Below, one piece after another: positions 22,746 to 30,838 of a stretch of 33,894 nt of DNA. How positions within the stretch are numbered: the stretch's first letter is position 1; each line of letters starts with the position of its first letter. The notes under the pieces were generated by a model that was given only the letters and a program-made list of their open reading frames with translations, did not search any database and was not told where the DNA came from. A program made the translations under genes and the position numbers. This DNA is from an uncultured Neomegalonema sp. (GTDB lineage: Bacteria; Pseudomonadota; Alphaproteobacteria; Rhodobacterales; Rhodobacteraceae): contig CALKIZ010000034.1 of the NCBI GenBank assembly GCA_937995735.1, positions 1 to 33,894 of the forward strand, read 5' to 3'.

Positions 22746-23071
22746 CGAGCGATTACATCTATATCGGGCTTGCACTCTTTGATGGTTGTTTAGGATTGTT
22801 GTTGGCCTTTTCTCTGACCAGCGACGCGATGCTTCATTTTCCGAAATGGCATCGCTTTTTCGTTTCTATCGGCGCGGCGGGTCTATTGTCACAATCCGTC
22901 CTCCTCATCGCCCATTTAAACGGCCATTCTGTTGCAGAGTTCTGGTGGAGTTGGGGAGCCAAAGACATTTATGCCGGCGGCATTGCATTGACCTATGCCG
23001 TAACCGCGAACCGTATTGCTGAAATCCAGCGCTACAGGACGCCTGAAAAACCCAGCCCTTCAAAATATTAA
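22742..23071 (+). CDS. Small membrane protein with three predicted helices
   Basis: The 109-aa protein has hydrophobic segments at about 5-25 (YIYIGLALFDGCLGLLLAFS), 40-60 (FFVSIGAAGLLSQSVLLIAH) and 74-90 (DIYAGGIALTYAVTANRIA). It starts at an ATG overlapping the preceding stop (ATGA) and is the last gene of the GTA-like transcription unit. It may act with the upstream holin-like protein. The family is unknown. Confidence 0.7.
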   Translation: MTSDYIYIGLALFDGCLGLLLAFSLTSDAMLHFPKWHRFFVSIGAAGLLSQSVLLIAHLNGHSVAEFWWSWGAKDIYAGGIALTYAVTANRIAEIQRYRTPEKPSPSKY

Positions 23072-23092
23072 CTGCTCCGACTGTCCTCCACT

Positions 23093-23428
23093 CTATCGCG
23101 CGCAGCGAGAGCACATAACCGCCATCGGGTCGACATCCAGCCGCTTTGAGGCGATTTCTTCACCACAATTTCCGCACCACCCGTATTCATCCTCATCAAT
23201 ACGTTGCAGGGCCGCCGCAATTCGAACCCGCTCCTGAGCGCGCCGCCGCTACGTTTCCTGCGCCATCGCCTGATTTTGCAACGCATCCATTCGGGACAAC
23301 CTCCCGACGCTTTGCTGGTCCAAAACGACGACAGCGCGGCCTTCTTCGTTCGTTGCCTCTAGCGCGTCCAATTCCGCCAATCGCGCCCGCAATTGAGCCT
23401 CTCTTGCGGCTATATCAATGCCATTCAT
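23093..23428 (-). pseudogene. DksA/TraR-type zinc-finger protein gene interrupted by an amber codon
   Basis: Reading from an ATG at 23428 on the minus strand gives MNGIDIAAREAQLRARLAEL and continues to MAQET at residue 59. Codon 60 is TAG (23249-23251), after which the same frame continues RRRAQERVRIAAALQRIDED, then EYGWCGNCGEEIA and MCSRCAR, with stop at 23093. The second half carries the C4 zinc finger (WCGNC and MCSRC) and the first half the helical coiled coil typical of short alphaproteobacterial DksA/TraR proteins. Family members read through this point without a stop. Apart from the amber codon the 111-codon frame is intact, suggesting a recent nonsense mutation, a sequencing error or suppression. 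Confidence 0.8.
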
Positions 23429-23515
23429 GACGAGTCTCTTGCCTCTTCATTGGTTTTTCGCGCGCGAACTCTTATATTGTGAACGAATACGTCACAGACG
23501 CAAGCGAGAGACATC

Positions 23516-24325
23516 ATGGTCACTGCCGCCGAAAACCACGCGAATCTGCCGAAATGCGACCCTGTATGGGATTCCATCGTCAAAGATGCGCGTGCCATGC
23601 AAATCAGTGAACCCTTGATGCATTCGATGCTTCAAGAGAACGTCATAGGCCGTCCCAGCTTCGAGGCATCGGTTGCGGCCCGTCTTGCGGCCAAACTGCA
23701 CGTGCACGAAATCAAAGAAGCGGCCTTGCGCGAGACGTTTAACGACATCATCCGCGAGGCCCCCGAGATTAGCGAACGCGCCCGCGCTGACGTTGCCGCC
23801 GTTTATGAGAGAGACCCCGCTTGCACGAGCTATCTACAGCCTCTTTTATTCTTCAAAGGCTTCATGGCGTTACAGGCATCGCGTATTGCCCATGCGCTCT
23901 GGACACGGGATCGCAGACCCCTCGCTCAATTCATTCAGATGCGTGTTTCCGAAGTCTTCGGTGTAGACATCCATCCCGGCGCCCGGATCGGCAAAGGCAT
24001 TATGATCGACCACGCGACCTCAATCGTTATCGGTGAGACTGCGGTGATTGAAGATGATGTCTCCATGCTCCATTCCGTGACCCTTGGCGGTACGGGTAAA
24101 GAGGGCGGTGACCGCCACCCGAAAATTGGTCGCGGTGTCCTCATTGGCGCTGGCGCTCATATTTTGGGTAATATCCGTATTGGAGAACAATCGCGCGTTG
24201 GCGCAGGCTCTGTTGTTCTTCACGACGTTCCGCATTGCGTGACAGTCGCCGGTGTTCCGGCAAAGATCGTCGGCGATGCAGGCTGCGATCACCCTTCGCA
24301 ATCTATGAACCACACGGTAGACTAA
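23516..24325 (+). CDS. cysE: Serine O-acetyltransferase
   Basis: The 269-aa enzyme transfers acetyl from acetyl-CoA to L-serine, the first step of cysteine synthesis. The N-terminal helical domain (about 15-145, with DPACTSYLQPLLFFKGFMAL and QASRIAHALW) is followed by a left-handed beta-helix of hexapeptide repeats (about 147-255) with GVDIHPGARIGKGIMIDHAT, the catalytic-region VTLGGTGKEGGDRHP and VAGVPAKIV at the end. It starts at ATG 23516 with a purine-rich AGCGAGAGA upstream. It appears complete. I recall cysE as a frequent neighbour of GTA clusters, but that needs checking. Confidence 0.96.
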   Translation: MVTAAENHANLPKCDPVWDSIVKDARAMQISEPLMHSMLQENVIGRPSFEASVAARLAAKLHVHEIKEAALRETFNDIIREAPEISERARADVAAVYERDPACTSYLQPLLFFKGFMALQASRIAHALWTRDRRPLAQFIQMRVSEVFGVDIHPGARIGKGIMIDHATSIVIGETAVIEDDVSMLHSVTLGGTGKEGGDRHPKIGRGVLIGAGAHILGNIRIGEQSRVGAGSVVLHDVPHCVTVAGVPAKIVGDAGCDHPSQSMNHTVD

Positions 24326-24342
24326 TTATTTCAAAGAATTAG
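24322..24342. terminator. Small inverted repeat between convergent genes
   Basis: CTAATT (24322-24327) and AATTAG (24337-24342) form a short AT-rich stem at the end of cysE, facing the end of the DUF502 gene. It would be a weak bidirectional terminator. Confidence 0.3.
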
Positions 24343-24346
24343 AGCG

Positions 24347-25090
24347 CTAACCCTCTAAAGCCTCTTGCCGGCGTTGTTCGCGCTCTAACGCTTCTTTTTG
24401 CTCGCGCGTCAGCGGGGGCCAAGGCGGTGTGACGAGACCCGCTGAGATCACTTGTTTCGCGGCATCCTCGACCGACATTTCCAAGAGAATAATATCAGTC
24501 TTCGGAACGAATAACAGGAACCCCGAAGTCGGATTTGGCGTCGTGGGGAGGAACACGCTGACCAACTCTCCGGCTCTTGAATTCTTTTCCGCAATTTCGC
24601 CCGACGTCTCTGTCGTGACAAAAGCAACGGCCCAGATGCCTTTGCGCGGGTACTCAACGAGACAGGCTTGCTCGAAAGAACCTTGCCCTTCCCGTGCAAA
24701 GATTGTCTCAACGATTTGCTTGAGGGTCGTGTAAATCGACCGCACCACAGGCATTCGATCAACAATATGCTCGCCAAACCGGAAGAGCTGTCGACCGAAA
24801 AACCCCTTCGTCAGAGCGCCTAAGGCTGCGACAAAGAAGAAAAAGAATACAAGGCCAATGCCCGGAATCGAAATCGGCAGGTATTCCGAAGGGTTGTAGG
24901 CTTTGGGCACGTAATTCAGCACCCAGGAATCCACAAAGTTCAAAAAGATCCAAACGAGGTAGATCGTAATCGAGATCGGCGCGAAAATGACGATACCCGT
25001 CAGAAAGTTGTTCCGCAGCCTCTGCCAAAAGGCACTGCGAGGCGCAGGTTTGATTAAAACCGGACGGGAGGGATCGTTGTCGGGGGTCAT
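24347..25090 (-). CDS. DUF502 family membrane protein
   Basis: The 247-aa protein has two transmembrane helices (about 28-52 NFLTGIVIFAPISITIYLVW and 74-95 GIGLVFFFFFVAALGALTKG) and the DUF502 core RMPVVRSIYTTLKQIVETIF, LVEYPRKGIWAVAFVTTE, VFLPTTPNPTSGFLLFVPKT and LEMSVEDAAKQVISAGLV. The C-terminus is a charged helix rich in Glu, Arg and Gln. The family role is unknown. The 42-bp gap to the upstream dehydrogenase gene on the same strand suggests co-transcription. Confidence 0.93.
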   Translation of the reverse strand: MTPDNDPSRPVLIKPAPRSAFWQRLRNNFLTGIVIFAPISITIYLVWIFLNFVDSWVLNYVPKAYNPSEYLPISIPGIGLVFFFFFVAALGALTKGFFGRQLFRFGEHIVDRMPVVRSIYTTLKQIVETIFAREGQGSFEQACLVEYPRKGIWAVAFVTTETSGEIAEKNSRAGELVSVFLPTTPNPTSGFLLFVPKTDIILLEMSVEDAAKQVISAGLVTPPWPPLTREQKEALEREQRRQEALEG

Positions 25091-25132
25091 AAACTCTGTC
25101 TCGTCGGCGCTTTGGTCGTGCTGGGAATCACG

Positions 25133-26068
25133 TCAATATCCTCTTTCGCGGCAGACTTTATGCAAAAAAGGCTTACCTGTCTCAAATCGTTCTATCTGAG
25201 TAATAACAGTTTTCGCGGCAGTTTCAGGGCGGGTGACGCTGGCAATATGCGGCGTGATGGTCACTTTTGGATGTTTCCAGAAAGGATGACCCTGCGGCAG
25301 CGGTTCCGTACACATGACATCCAGTGTCGCCGTGGCAATATGCCCGGCGTCAAGCGCCGAGAGCAGCGCGTCTTCATCAATCAACTGTCCGCGTGCGGCG
25401 TTGATGATATGCGCGCCTTTCGGCATTGCTGCCAAACTTTTCGCATTGATCAGATTTTTGGTTTCCGGCGTCAGTGGAGCCAATAGCACGATGATCTCAC
25501 TTTCAGAGATAATCTGTTGAAATCCGCTCTCTCCGGATAGGCAACGAACACCGCTAATGTCTTTTTGAGTTCTGGACCAGCCACTTACATCAAACCGCAG
25601 GCGAGCCAAGGTTTCGGCGCTGTCCCGTCCCAAAGCACCGAGGCCAATAACCCCAATGTGCCTGTTGCTCGCAAGCGGCGGGTTCCACGTTCCCCAAATC
25701 TCGCGTGCTTGATCAGCCTGTTGTGCGATAACGCCCAGATGCGCGCGGAAGACATGCCCGACAACATACTCAGTCATCCCGAATGTCAGCCCATCTTCCA
25801 CCATACGCAGGAGAGGCGGTTCTATGGGTAGGGTTTCATTCTCAAGCAGGGTTTCAATACCCGCCCAAAGGCTTTGAATCGCGGCGACGTTTTTATAGGG
25901 GGTCATGTCCTGTATTGGGCCAGATGGCTCGTAGAGCACTATATCGACATCATCGGGCGCATAATTTTCCGAAGGCATAACAAGATTGAGGTCCGGCTTC
26001 AGGGCCAGCAAAGCGTCGCGCCAAGCCTCTGCACTCGCAGATTTGCCACCGTAAAGTACGCGGGTCAT
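25133..26068 (-). CDS. D-2-hydroxyacid dehydrogenase, glyoxylate/hydroxypyruvate reductase A-like
   Basis: The 311-aa NAD(P)H-dependent enzyme has the Rossmann motif GVIGLGALGRD, the phosphate-binding region GWSRTQKDISG and LLAPLTPETKNLINAKSLAA. The catalytic residues are visible as Arg in INAARGQL, Glu in DVMCTEPLP and His in TPHIASVTRPE. HPFWKHPKVTITPHIASVTR is typical of GhrA-type reductases, which reduce glyoxylate and hydroxypyruvate. The ATG at 26068 was chosen for the GGAGG 7 bp before it; the frame is open to 26194 but without support. The substrate is assigned by family resemblance only. Confidence 0.92.
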   Translation of the reverse strand: MTRVLYGGKSASAEAWRDALLALKPDLNLVMPSENYAPDDVDIVLYEPSGPIQDMTPYKNVAAIQSLWAGIETLLENETLPIEPPLLRMVEDGLTFGMTEYVVGHVFRAHLGVIAQQADQAREIWGTWNPPLASNRHIGVIGLGALGRDSAETLARLRFDVSGWSRTQKDISGVRCLSGESGFQQIISESEIIVLLAPLTPETKNLINAKSLAAMPKGAHIINAARGQLIDEDALLSALDAGHIATATLDVMCTEPLPQGHPFWKHPKVTITPHIASVTRPETAAKTVITQIERFETGKPFLHKVCRERGY

Positions 26069-26265
26069 TCGCCGTCCTCCAAAAGTCATAATCGCCTGAG
26101 ATAACGCTTCAGAGGCGAGTATTTCAATCGATAGGATCAATTTTCTCACGTTCTCGTTGCGAAATGCGACATGGATACATTTTTTGCGGCTCACTTGGTC
26201 GATCGAACGTGGTGTCGAGTGGAAAATAGCGTTATAGGTACGAAAAAATCGGTGAGGCAGATAAC
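26069..26265. promoter_or_regulatory. Divergent intergenic region
   Basis: These 197 bp lie between divergent starts and must hold promoters for both the dehydrogenase (minus) and the Gln/Pro-rich protein (plus). GGTGAGG about 12 bp before the 26266 ATG is the likely Shine-Dalgarno of the latter. No clear hexamers or dyads were assigned. Confidence 0.4.
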
Positions 26266-28023
26266 ATGACTCAAGTGCGGCGAACCACAGCGACGAGCGT
26301 ATTGGTACTTGGTTTTTTAACCGGGCCTGTCAGCGCTCAGCAGACAATCATCTTCAATGATCCGGCATTTCAACCGCAAGGCCAAGTTTTCCAACCGCAA
26401 CAGCCTTTTGGCAATCAGCCTGTTTACATTGATCCGAATACAGGACAGCCCGGAATACCTCCGCAACCGGATTTCGGACAGCCGTTGCAACAGGATTTTG
26501 GTCAACCTTTGCAGCAGGATTTTGGACAGCAACCTCAATTCCAACCGCAACAACCTTCGTTCGGTCAGCAGCTTCCGCAGCCGCAAGTACAGCCGCAACA
26601 ACCTTCATTCGGTCAGCAACTGCCGCAGCCGCAAGCACAGCCGCAACAACCTTCGTTCGGTCAGCAATTGCCGCAACCACAAGCACAGCCGCAACAGCCT
26701 TCGTTCGGCCAACAATTGCCACAACCGCAACAGAATTTCGGCTCTACGCTTCCACAACCGGGGCAAGCCTATACGCCTCAACAGTCACAGAATCCCAACG
26801 CTCCAAATGATACGGCACAACAGGCCAGCCCGTATTACGACAGAGCAATTCCAGAGCAACCAGCACTAGCGAACCCTCCACCAACCCCTGCTGTTGCTCT
26901 GCCGGAAGCTGCGCCCAATGCACCAGCGCCTCGTATCCCGACGGTCAATGTCCCCTCGCAAAGCACAGCGCTTCCGCAACCACCTGAACCAAATGCGCCG
27001 TCCGCTGCGCCTGCGCTTCCATCAGTGCCCGGCGGTGACCGGGGACCGCAGATGTCTGCTGAACTCGACGCATTATTGGCGGTCGGTGAGCGTTATCGTG
27101 CCGCCAGCCCCGGCTTTCTCGAAGATTTGAAAGCGCTTGTAGAAAAATACCGCGATCCTCTGCCGCAATCTGCACAGCCGACATCCGTAGCGTTGAATGG
27201 ACCTGAAGCGCCTTTGGAGGGCAGCGGGGAAGGCGATCTTGCATCGAATGAAACAACGCCGCCACAGGAACAAGCCCTCGCTGAGCCTGATCCTACGCAG
27301 ACAGATCAAACAGGACTACCACCTGTTGGCGAAGTCACCGAAGTCGTAACGAGCGTTCCGCCTCTTGATCCGAACTCTGTCAGCTTCGCTTATTTCGAAG
27401 ATGATTTCACAGACGGCGATCTCACCAACAACCCACCATGGCGCGTCCGTCAGGGTGATTGGTCTGTTGATCCGAAATATGGGCTGCGGGCAAAAGCGCC
27501 TGAGCAAGTTTCGGATGCGCCTGTGCGCCCGAAAGAACTGCTTAAAGTGCTGCTGACTGGCGATGCACCGCAAAGCGAAGGCTCATCTGCTGGTCCGCAA
27601 GCCGCACTGATCGAGTCCCAAACACCAATCGGAAACGCTTTTTCGTTTGCTGCCCGGATCGTTGATCATGCTGGAACTGGAACCGCGCATTTTATTATGC
27701 ACCAAGGCGGCGCAAATTGGCTTGGCTATCGACTTGAATTGCGGTCCGGTCCTCAGCCAGTTGTCGTCCTGACCCGTCGCGGCTCAAACGGCTACAAAGA
27801 CATTACAAAAGTGTCTGTTCCGAGCTTCACGACTGGAAAACAGCACGAGCTGCGCTGGGCACGCCTTTCCAGCGGTCAGATGATTGTGTTGCTGAACGGA
27901 CGTCCAATTATCACTTCGCGCGATACGGTATTCCGCGAAGACTGGAAGGGTTTTGCGTTCTTCAATGCTGGCGGCGACGTTTCTATTCGGGCTATCCGCG
28001 TTTCAGCTCCGGTCGAGCGCTGA
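26266..28023 (+). CDS. Secreted Gln/Pro-rich repeat protein with a C-terminal lectin-like domain
   Basis: The 585-aa protein has a signal peptide ending in GPVSAQQ (cleavage near residue 25). The N-terminal half is extreme low complexity: Gln/Pro/Phe with about four 16-residue repeats of the type PQQPSFGQQLPQPQAQ (about 94-157), followed by an Ala/Pro/Asn-rich linker to about 270. The C-terminal part (about 375-582) is ordered and beta-rich: YFEDDFTDGDLTNNPPWRVR, QGDWSVDPKYGLRAK, HFIMHQGGANWLGYRLELRS and GKQHELRWARLSSGQMIVLL, a pattern of LamG/DUF1080-like jelly rolls. A surface or matrix role is inferred. It ends 1 bp before the isomerase gene. Confidence 0.8.
   Translation: MTQVRRTTATSVLVLGFLTGPVSAQQTIIFNDPAFQPQGQVFQPQQPFGNQPVYIDPNTGQPGIPPQPDFGQPLQQDFGQPLQQDFGQQPQFQPQQPSFGQQLPQPQVQPQQPSFGQQLPQPQAQPQQPSFGQQLPQPQAQPQQPSFGQQLPQPQQNFGSTLPQPGQAYTPQQSQNPNAPNDTAQQASPYYDRAIPEQPALANPPPTPAVALPEAAPNAPAPRIPTVNVPSQSTALPQPPEPNAPSAAPALPSVPGGDRGPQMSAELDALLAVGERYRAASPGFLEDLKALVEKYRDPLPQSAQPTSVALNGPEAPLEGSGEGDLASNETTPPQEQALAEPDPTQTDQTGLPPVGEVTEVVTSVPPLDPNSVSFAYFEDDFTDGDLTNNPPWRVRQGDWSVDPKYGLRAKAPEQVSDAPVRPKELLKVLLTGDAPQSEGSSAGPQAALIESQTPIGNAFSFAARIVDHAGTGTAHFIMHQGGANWLGYRLELRSGPQPVVVLTRRGSNGYKDITKVSVPSFTTGKQHELRWARLSSGQMIVLLNGRPIITSRDTVFREDWKGFAFFNAGGDVSIRAIRVSAPVER
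26545..26736 (+). repeat. Tandem 48-bp repeat inside the Gln/Pro-rich gene
   Basis: Four units of 48 bp start at 26545, 26593, 26641 and 26689, each opening with CCGCAACA(A/G)CCTTC. They encode 16-residue units and are nearly identical at DNA level in the first three, the last being more diverged. Such arrays expand and contract by slippage or recombination. Confidence 0.9.
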
Positions 28024-28024
28024 T

Positions 28025-28771
28025 ATGTCGGCGCTTCCGTTTTCATTGGATGATGGTCCCGGAACGCGCGCGACGATGGGGACTGTCGTCCTAAGAACCG
28101 ACGAGACAATGGAGGCGGATTTTCGGGCCTTTATCCCGACGGACGGTATTGCGCTTTATCATACCCGCATCCCCTTCGAGCCAACGGTGACGTCTGAAAC
28201 GTTGGCTCGGATGGAGGATAATATCAGCACATCGGTAGGGCTTTTACCTGAAACAGCCCCTTTCGATGTGATCGGTTATGGTTGCACTTCGGCGAGCGCG
28301 GTGATTGGTGAAGAGCGGATTACGGCTCAAGTCCAATCTGTGTATCCAAAGACTGCGGTAACAAACCCACTCTCAGCGACAAAAGCGGCACTTGATGCGC
28401 TCAATGTAAAGCGTGTCGCGGTTGTGACCCCCTATGTTGTGGAAGTCTCCGAGGCTCTGCGAAACCGCCTATCCGAAGCTGGATTTGACCCTTGTGTCCT
28501 AACCTCATTTGAACAGATTGAGGACGCGACAGTTGCGCGGATAACGCCTCAATCAATATATGACGCGATTGTTTCGACTGCTGCCATCGAAAAAGTCGAT
28601 GCAGTCTTTGTCTCTTGTACCAGTCTCAGGACAGCAGATGTGATCCTCAGGGCTGAGAATGCGCTTGGGATACCCATTGTTAGCAGCAATCAAGCACTTG
28701 CTTGGCACATGATGCGCCTTGCCGGAGTAAAAGACGCGCCATCTGCAATGGGGCGTCTCGGGTTAGTGTAG
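28025..28771 (+). CDS. Maleate isomerase / Asp-Glu racemase family enzyme
   Basis: The 248-aa protein belongs to the Asp/Glu racemase superfamily that includes maleate cis-trans isomerase and arylmalonate decarboxylase. Two catalytic-type cysteines are present: Cys87 in IGYGCTSASAVIGEER and Cys198 in VFVSCTSLRT. TNPLSATKAALDALNVKRVA and the end IPIVSSNQALAWHMMRLAG are also typical. With both cysteines present it is more likely an isomerase/racemase than a decarboxylase. The start at 28025 follows the preceding stop by one base, so it is co-transcribed with the Gln/Pro-rich protein gene. The substrate is unknown. Confidence 0.88.
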   Translation: MSALPFSLDDGPGTRATMGTVVLRTDETMEADFRAFIPTDGIALYHTRIPFEPTVTSETLARMEDNISTSVGLLPETAPFDVIGYGCTSASAVIGEERITAQVQSVYPKTAVTNPLSATKAALDALNVKRVAVVTPYVVEVSEALRNRLSEAGFDPCVLTSFEQIEDATVARITPQSIYDAIVSTAAIEKVDAVFVSCTSLRTADVILRAENALGIPIVSSNQALAWHMMRLAGVKDAPSAMGRLGLV

Positions 28772-28791
28772 GAAATTTTTGGTTTTTTCGC

Positions 28792-29406
28792 TCATGCGCG
28801 CCATTGGCGGATGGGGCCGGTATCTAAATGAATAAAACCTTGAGAGCGATAATAGCCTACGCCACCGGATTTTTTGCTTAATGCGATTTTGTTGAGGGTG
28901 CTGGTTCTGACGCCTTCAACTCTCAGATCAATTGCCATTCCTTTGATATGATATGAGTTTTTCGCAACTTTACGAATTCTTCTCCGCAGCATGTCATTGG
29001 TTGATTTGGAGCGATATCCCGAGATCAACGTGATCGGTTCTGCGTGTCCAATGTCGTCTTGCACTGCAAGCAACAGATCAATTAAGGCGCGATCCATTGG
29101 TATCACTTCGTCTCTGCGCCAATCGCGCATCAAATGATCGAGTTCAGCGTAAGCATCGTCGAAGATCAGTGAACCGTGCTTAACGACATCGTTGAAGACA
29201 TCGCCGGTTCTTTGATTTTTAATGAACAGGTGTTGCGGTTTTTCGGTAATTTGTGTCGATGATGCAACGACTTTCGGTCGCCATCCTGCCGGGTCAGCAG
29301 CAGCTGCGATAGCGCTGCCGGGGAGGCTTACGCCTGCGACAGCCCCGGCAGTCATTTGCAATACAGATCTGCGCGTTACAGTCGACAATGTGTCATTCCC
29401 ATACAA
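28792..29406 (-). CDS. DUF882 (YcbK-type, M15-like) Tat-exported peptidase
   Basis: The 204-aa protein begins with a twin-arginine signal, TRRSVLQMTAGAVAGVSLPG (Arg12-Arg13). The mature part has the DUF882/peptidase M15-like core: LISGYRSKSTNDMLRR and zinc-ligand positions His153 and Asp160 (SYHIKGMAIDLR) plus His193 (GFIHLDTG). Such proteins are thought to act on peptidoglycan cross-links in the periplasm. No ATG is in frame; the start is TTG at 29406 or TTG at 29388, the latter having GGGA about 8 bp upstream, so the true start may be 18 bp downstream of the one given. It diverges from the methyltransferase gene. Confidence 0.88.
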   Translation of the reverse strand: MYGNDTLSTVTRRSVLQMTAGAVAGVSLPGSAIAAAADPAGWRPKVVASSTQITEKPQHLFIKNQRTGDVFNDVVKHGSLIFDDAYAELDHLMRDWRRDEVIPMDRALIDLLLAVQDDIGHAEPITLISGYRSKSTNDMLRRRIRKVAKNSYHIKGMAIDLRVEGVRTSTLNKIALSKKSGGVGYYRSQGFIHLDTGPIRQWRA

Positions 29407-29456
29407 TTAGTGTACACGTTAGATGGACACCATACATTTGTCGCATTGCTTTATCG

Positions 29457-29471
29457 TTAAAATGCATTTTA
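29457..29471. promoter_or_regulatory. Near-match to a CtrA box between divergent genes
   Basis: TTAA-AATGCAT-TTTA (29457-29471) matches the CtrA consensus TTAA-N7-TTAA at seven of eight positions. It lies in the 143-bp gap between the DUF882 and methyltransferase genes. Confidence 0.3.
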
Positions 29472-29549
29472 CGATGTCTGTTTTGAATGTTGTTATTATA
29501 GAATTAACCATGAATTTCCGGCCCGGAAACCACACTTAGGAACAGCTCA

Positions 29550-30743
29550 GTGACACCCGAAGCTAGGTTGGCTGCTGCCGCGAATATCTTAGATAATCTC
29601 GATTATGACCGGCCAGTTGATTCTCAATTAAAGGCTTGGGCGCGTCGAAACCGTTATGCCGGGTCAGGGGATCGTAGGGCGATTGCGGATCGTGTTTATA
29701 CCGTTCTGCGCCGCAAAAGATCATCTGCACTTTATAGCGGTGGAACCAGCGGAAGAGCGCTTGTTCTTGGTAGTTTGATTTCAAGTGATGGCCTCTCTAC
29801 CGCCGCGATTTTAGACCTTTGTAACGGACCTTATGGCTTGGAGCCTCTCAACGAAAGCGAACAAATCAGCCTGTCGGCGGGGTCGGCATACAAAACAGAT
29901 GCAGAGAAGCTCGACTGGCCGGAATGGCTCTATCCGCAGGCGGTTTCCGCTTTTGGCGACACCGTAGCTGATGAACTTCACGCGATGCGCCAGCGCGCGC
30001 CCATTGATCTACGGGTGAATTCCTTATGTGCGACACCGCAGCAAGCAATAACATCGCTCGCGGAGGAGGGCGTTATTGCCGACCCTCTTGAGCTTTCTGC
30101 AAAGGCGCTGCGTGTCGCAAGCGGGACTCCGATCCTGAATACCGAAGCCTATCGCAGCGGAGCCGTCGAGCTTCAGGATGCTGCATCGCAAGCCGTTGCC
30201 GACTACGCGCAACCGGAACCGGGTCAAAATGTATTAGATTTCTGTGCAGGAGCGGGGGGTAAAACTCTCGCACTCGCTGCGCTTATGGACGATCGCGGGA
30301 CTCTCATAGCCCATGATATAGACCCACGCCGGATGAGTGACCTCCCCATCAGGGCAGAGCGCGCTCGAGCGACAATCATTCGCCAAGCGCAAAAATCTGA
30401 CCTGATTGAGAATAGCTTTGATAGAGTGCTCGTGGATGCGCCTTGCTCTGGTTCTGGCTCGTGGCGACGTGATCCGATAGGCAAGTGGCGTCTCACACCG
30501 GAAAAATTAGATGCTCTCGTCAAGGCTCAGCGCGATGCGTTATCGGCTGCGGCGACCTATGTTCGGCCCGGCGGAACTCTAACTTACGCCACTTGTTCTG
30601 TGCTTCCGCTTGAAAATGATGAGCAAGTCGCGTGGTTTTGCGCTCAAAATCCAGTATTTAAGTTAGAGGTTTCCCGCGCCTTATGGCCATCCCGCGATAA
30701 ATGTGATGGTTTTTTTATGGCGCGCTTTCGACGCCAAAACTAA
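29550..30743 (+). CDS. RsmB-like 16S rRNA (cytosine-C5) methyltransferase
   Basis: The 397-aa protein is a SAM-dependent m5C RNA methyltransferase of the NOL1/NOP2/Sun family. The N-terminal part (about 1-150) is a helical RNA-binding region. The catalytic domain has the SAM motif VLDFCAGAGGKTLALAALM, the acid motif IAHDIDPRR, the first conserved Cys in VLVDAPCSGSGSWRRDP and the nucleophile Cys in LTYATCSVLPLEN. GTG 29550 is used as start, with AGGA nine bases upstream. Assignment to RsmB rather than a related paralogue is tentative. Confidence 0.92.
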   Translation: MTPEARLAAAANILDNLDYDRPVDSQLKAWARRNRYAGSGDRRAIADRVYTVLRRKRSSALYSGGTSGRALVLGSLISSDGLSTAAILDLCNGPYGLEPLNESEQISLSAGSAYKTDAEKLDWPEWLYPQAVSAFGDTVADELHAMRQRAPIDLRVNSLCATPQQAITSLAEEGVIADPLELSAKALRVASGTPILNTEAYRSGAVELQDAASQAVADYAQPEPGQNVLDFCAGAGGKTLALAALMDDRGTLIAHDIDPRRMSDLPIRAERARATIIRQAQKSDLIENSFDRVLVDAPCSGSGSWRRDPIGKWRLTPEKLDALVKAQRDALSAAATYVRPGGTLTYATCSVLPLENDEQVAWFCAQNPVFKLEVSRALWPSRDKCDGFFMARFRRQN

Positions 30744-30752
30744 CAACGAAGA

Positions 30753-30767
30753 TTAATCGCTAGTTAA
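30753..30767. promoter_or_regulatory. Perfect CtrA binding box upstream of cckA
   Basis: TTAA-TCGCTAG-TTAA (30753-30767) is an exact match to the CtrA consensus TTAA-N7-TTAA. It is located 72-86 bp before the cckA start, in the 95-bp gap after the methyltransferase gene, consistent with CtrA controlling cckA transcription. Confidence 0.7.
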
Positions 30768-30838
30768 TAATTGAAGGTTTACAAAAGCTTTATAGAGCCG
30801 GAATAAGGGCGTATTCGCGCTTGGATAAGGGGATGAAC

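Noticed and set aside
3023-23071. A complete temperate prophage
   Set aside because: No integrase, repressor, replication gene, terminase or attachment sites were found, and gene order from portal to the TIM-barrel protein follows RcGTA.
23068-23286. Minus-strand 72-codon frame in the DksA/TraR region
   Set aside because: It is out of frame with the clear zinc-finger protein, which reads through the same bases in another frame.
26545-26736. Regular 48-bp repeats considered as a CRISPR array
   Set aside because: The units are directly adjacent with no spacers, stay in frame and encode a Gln/Pro-rich protein.
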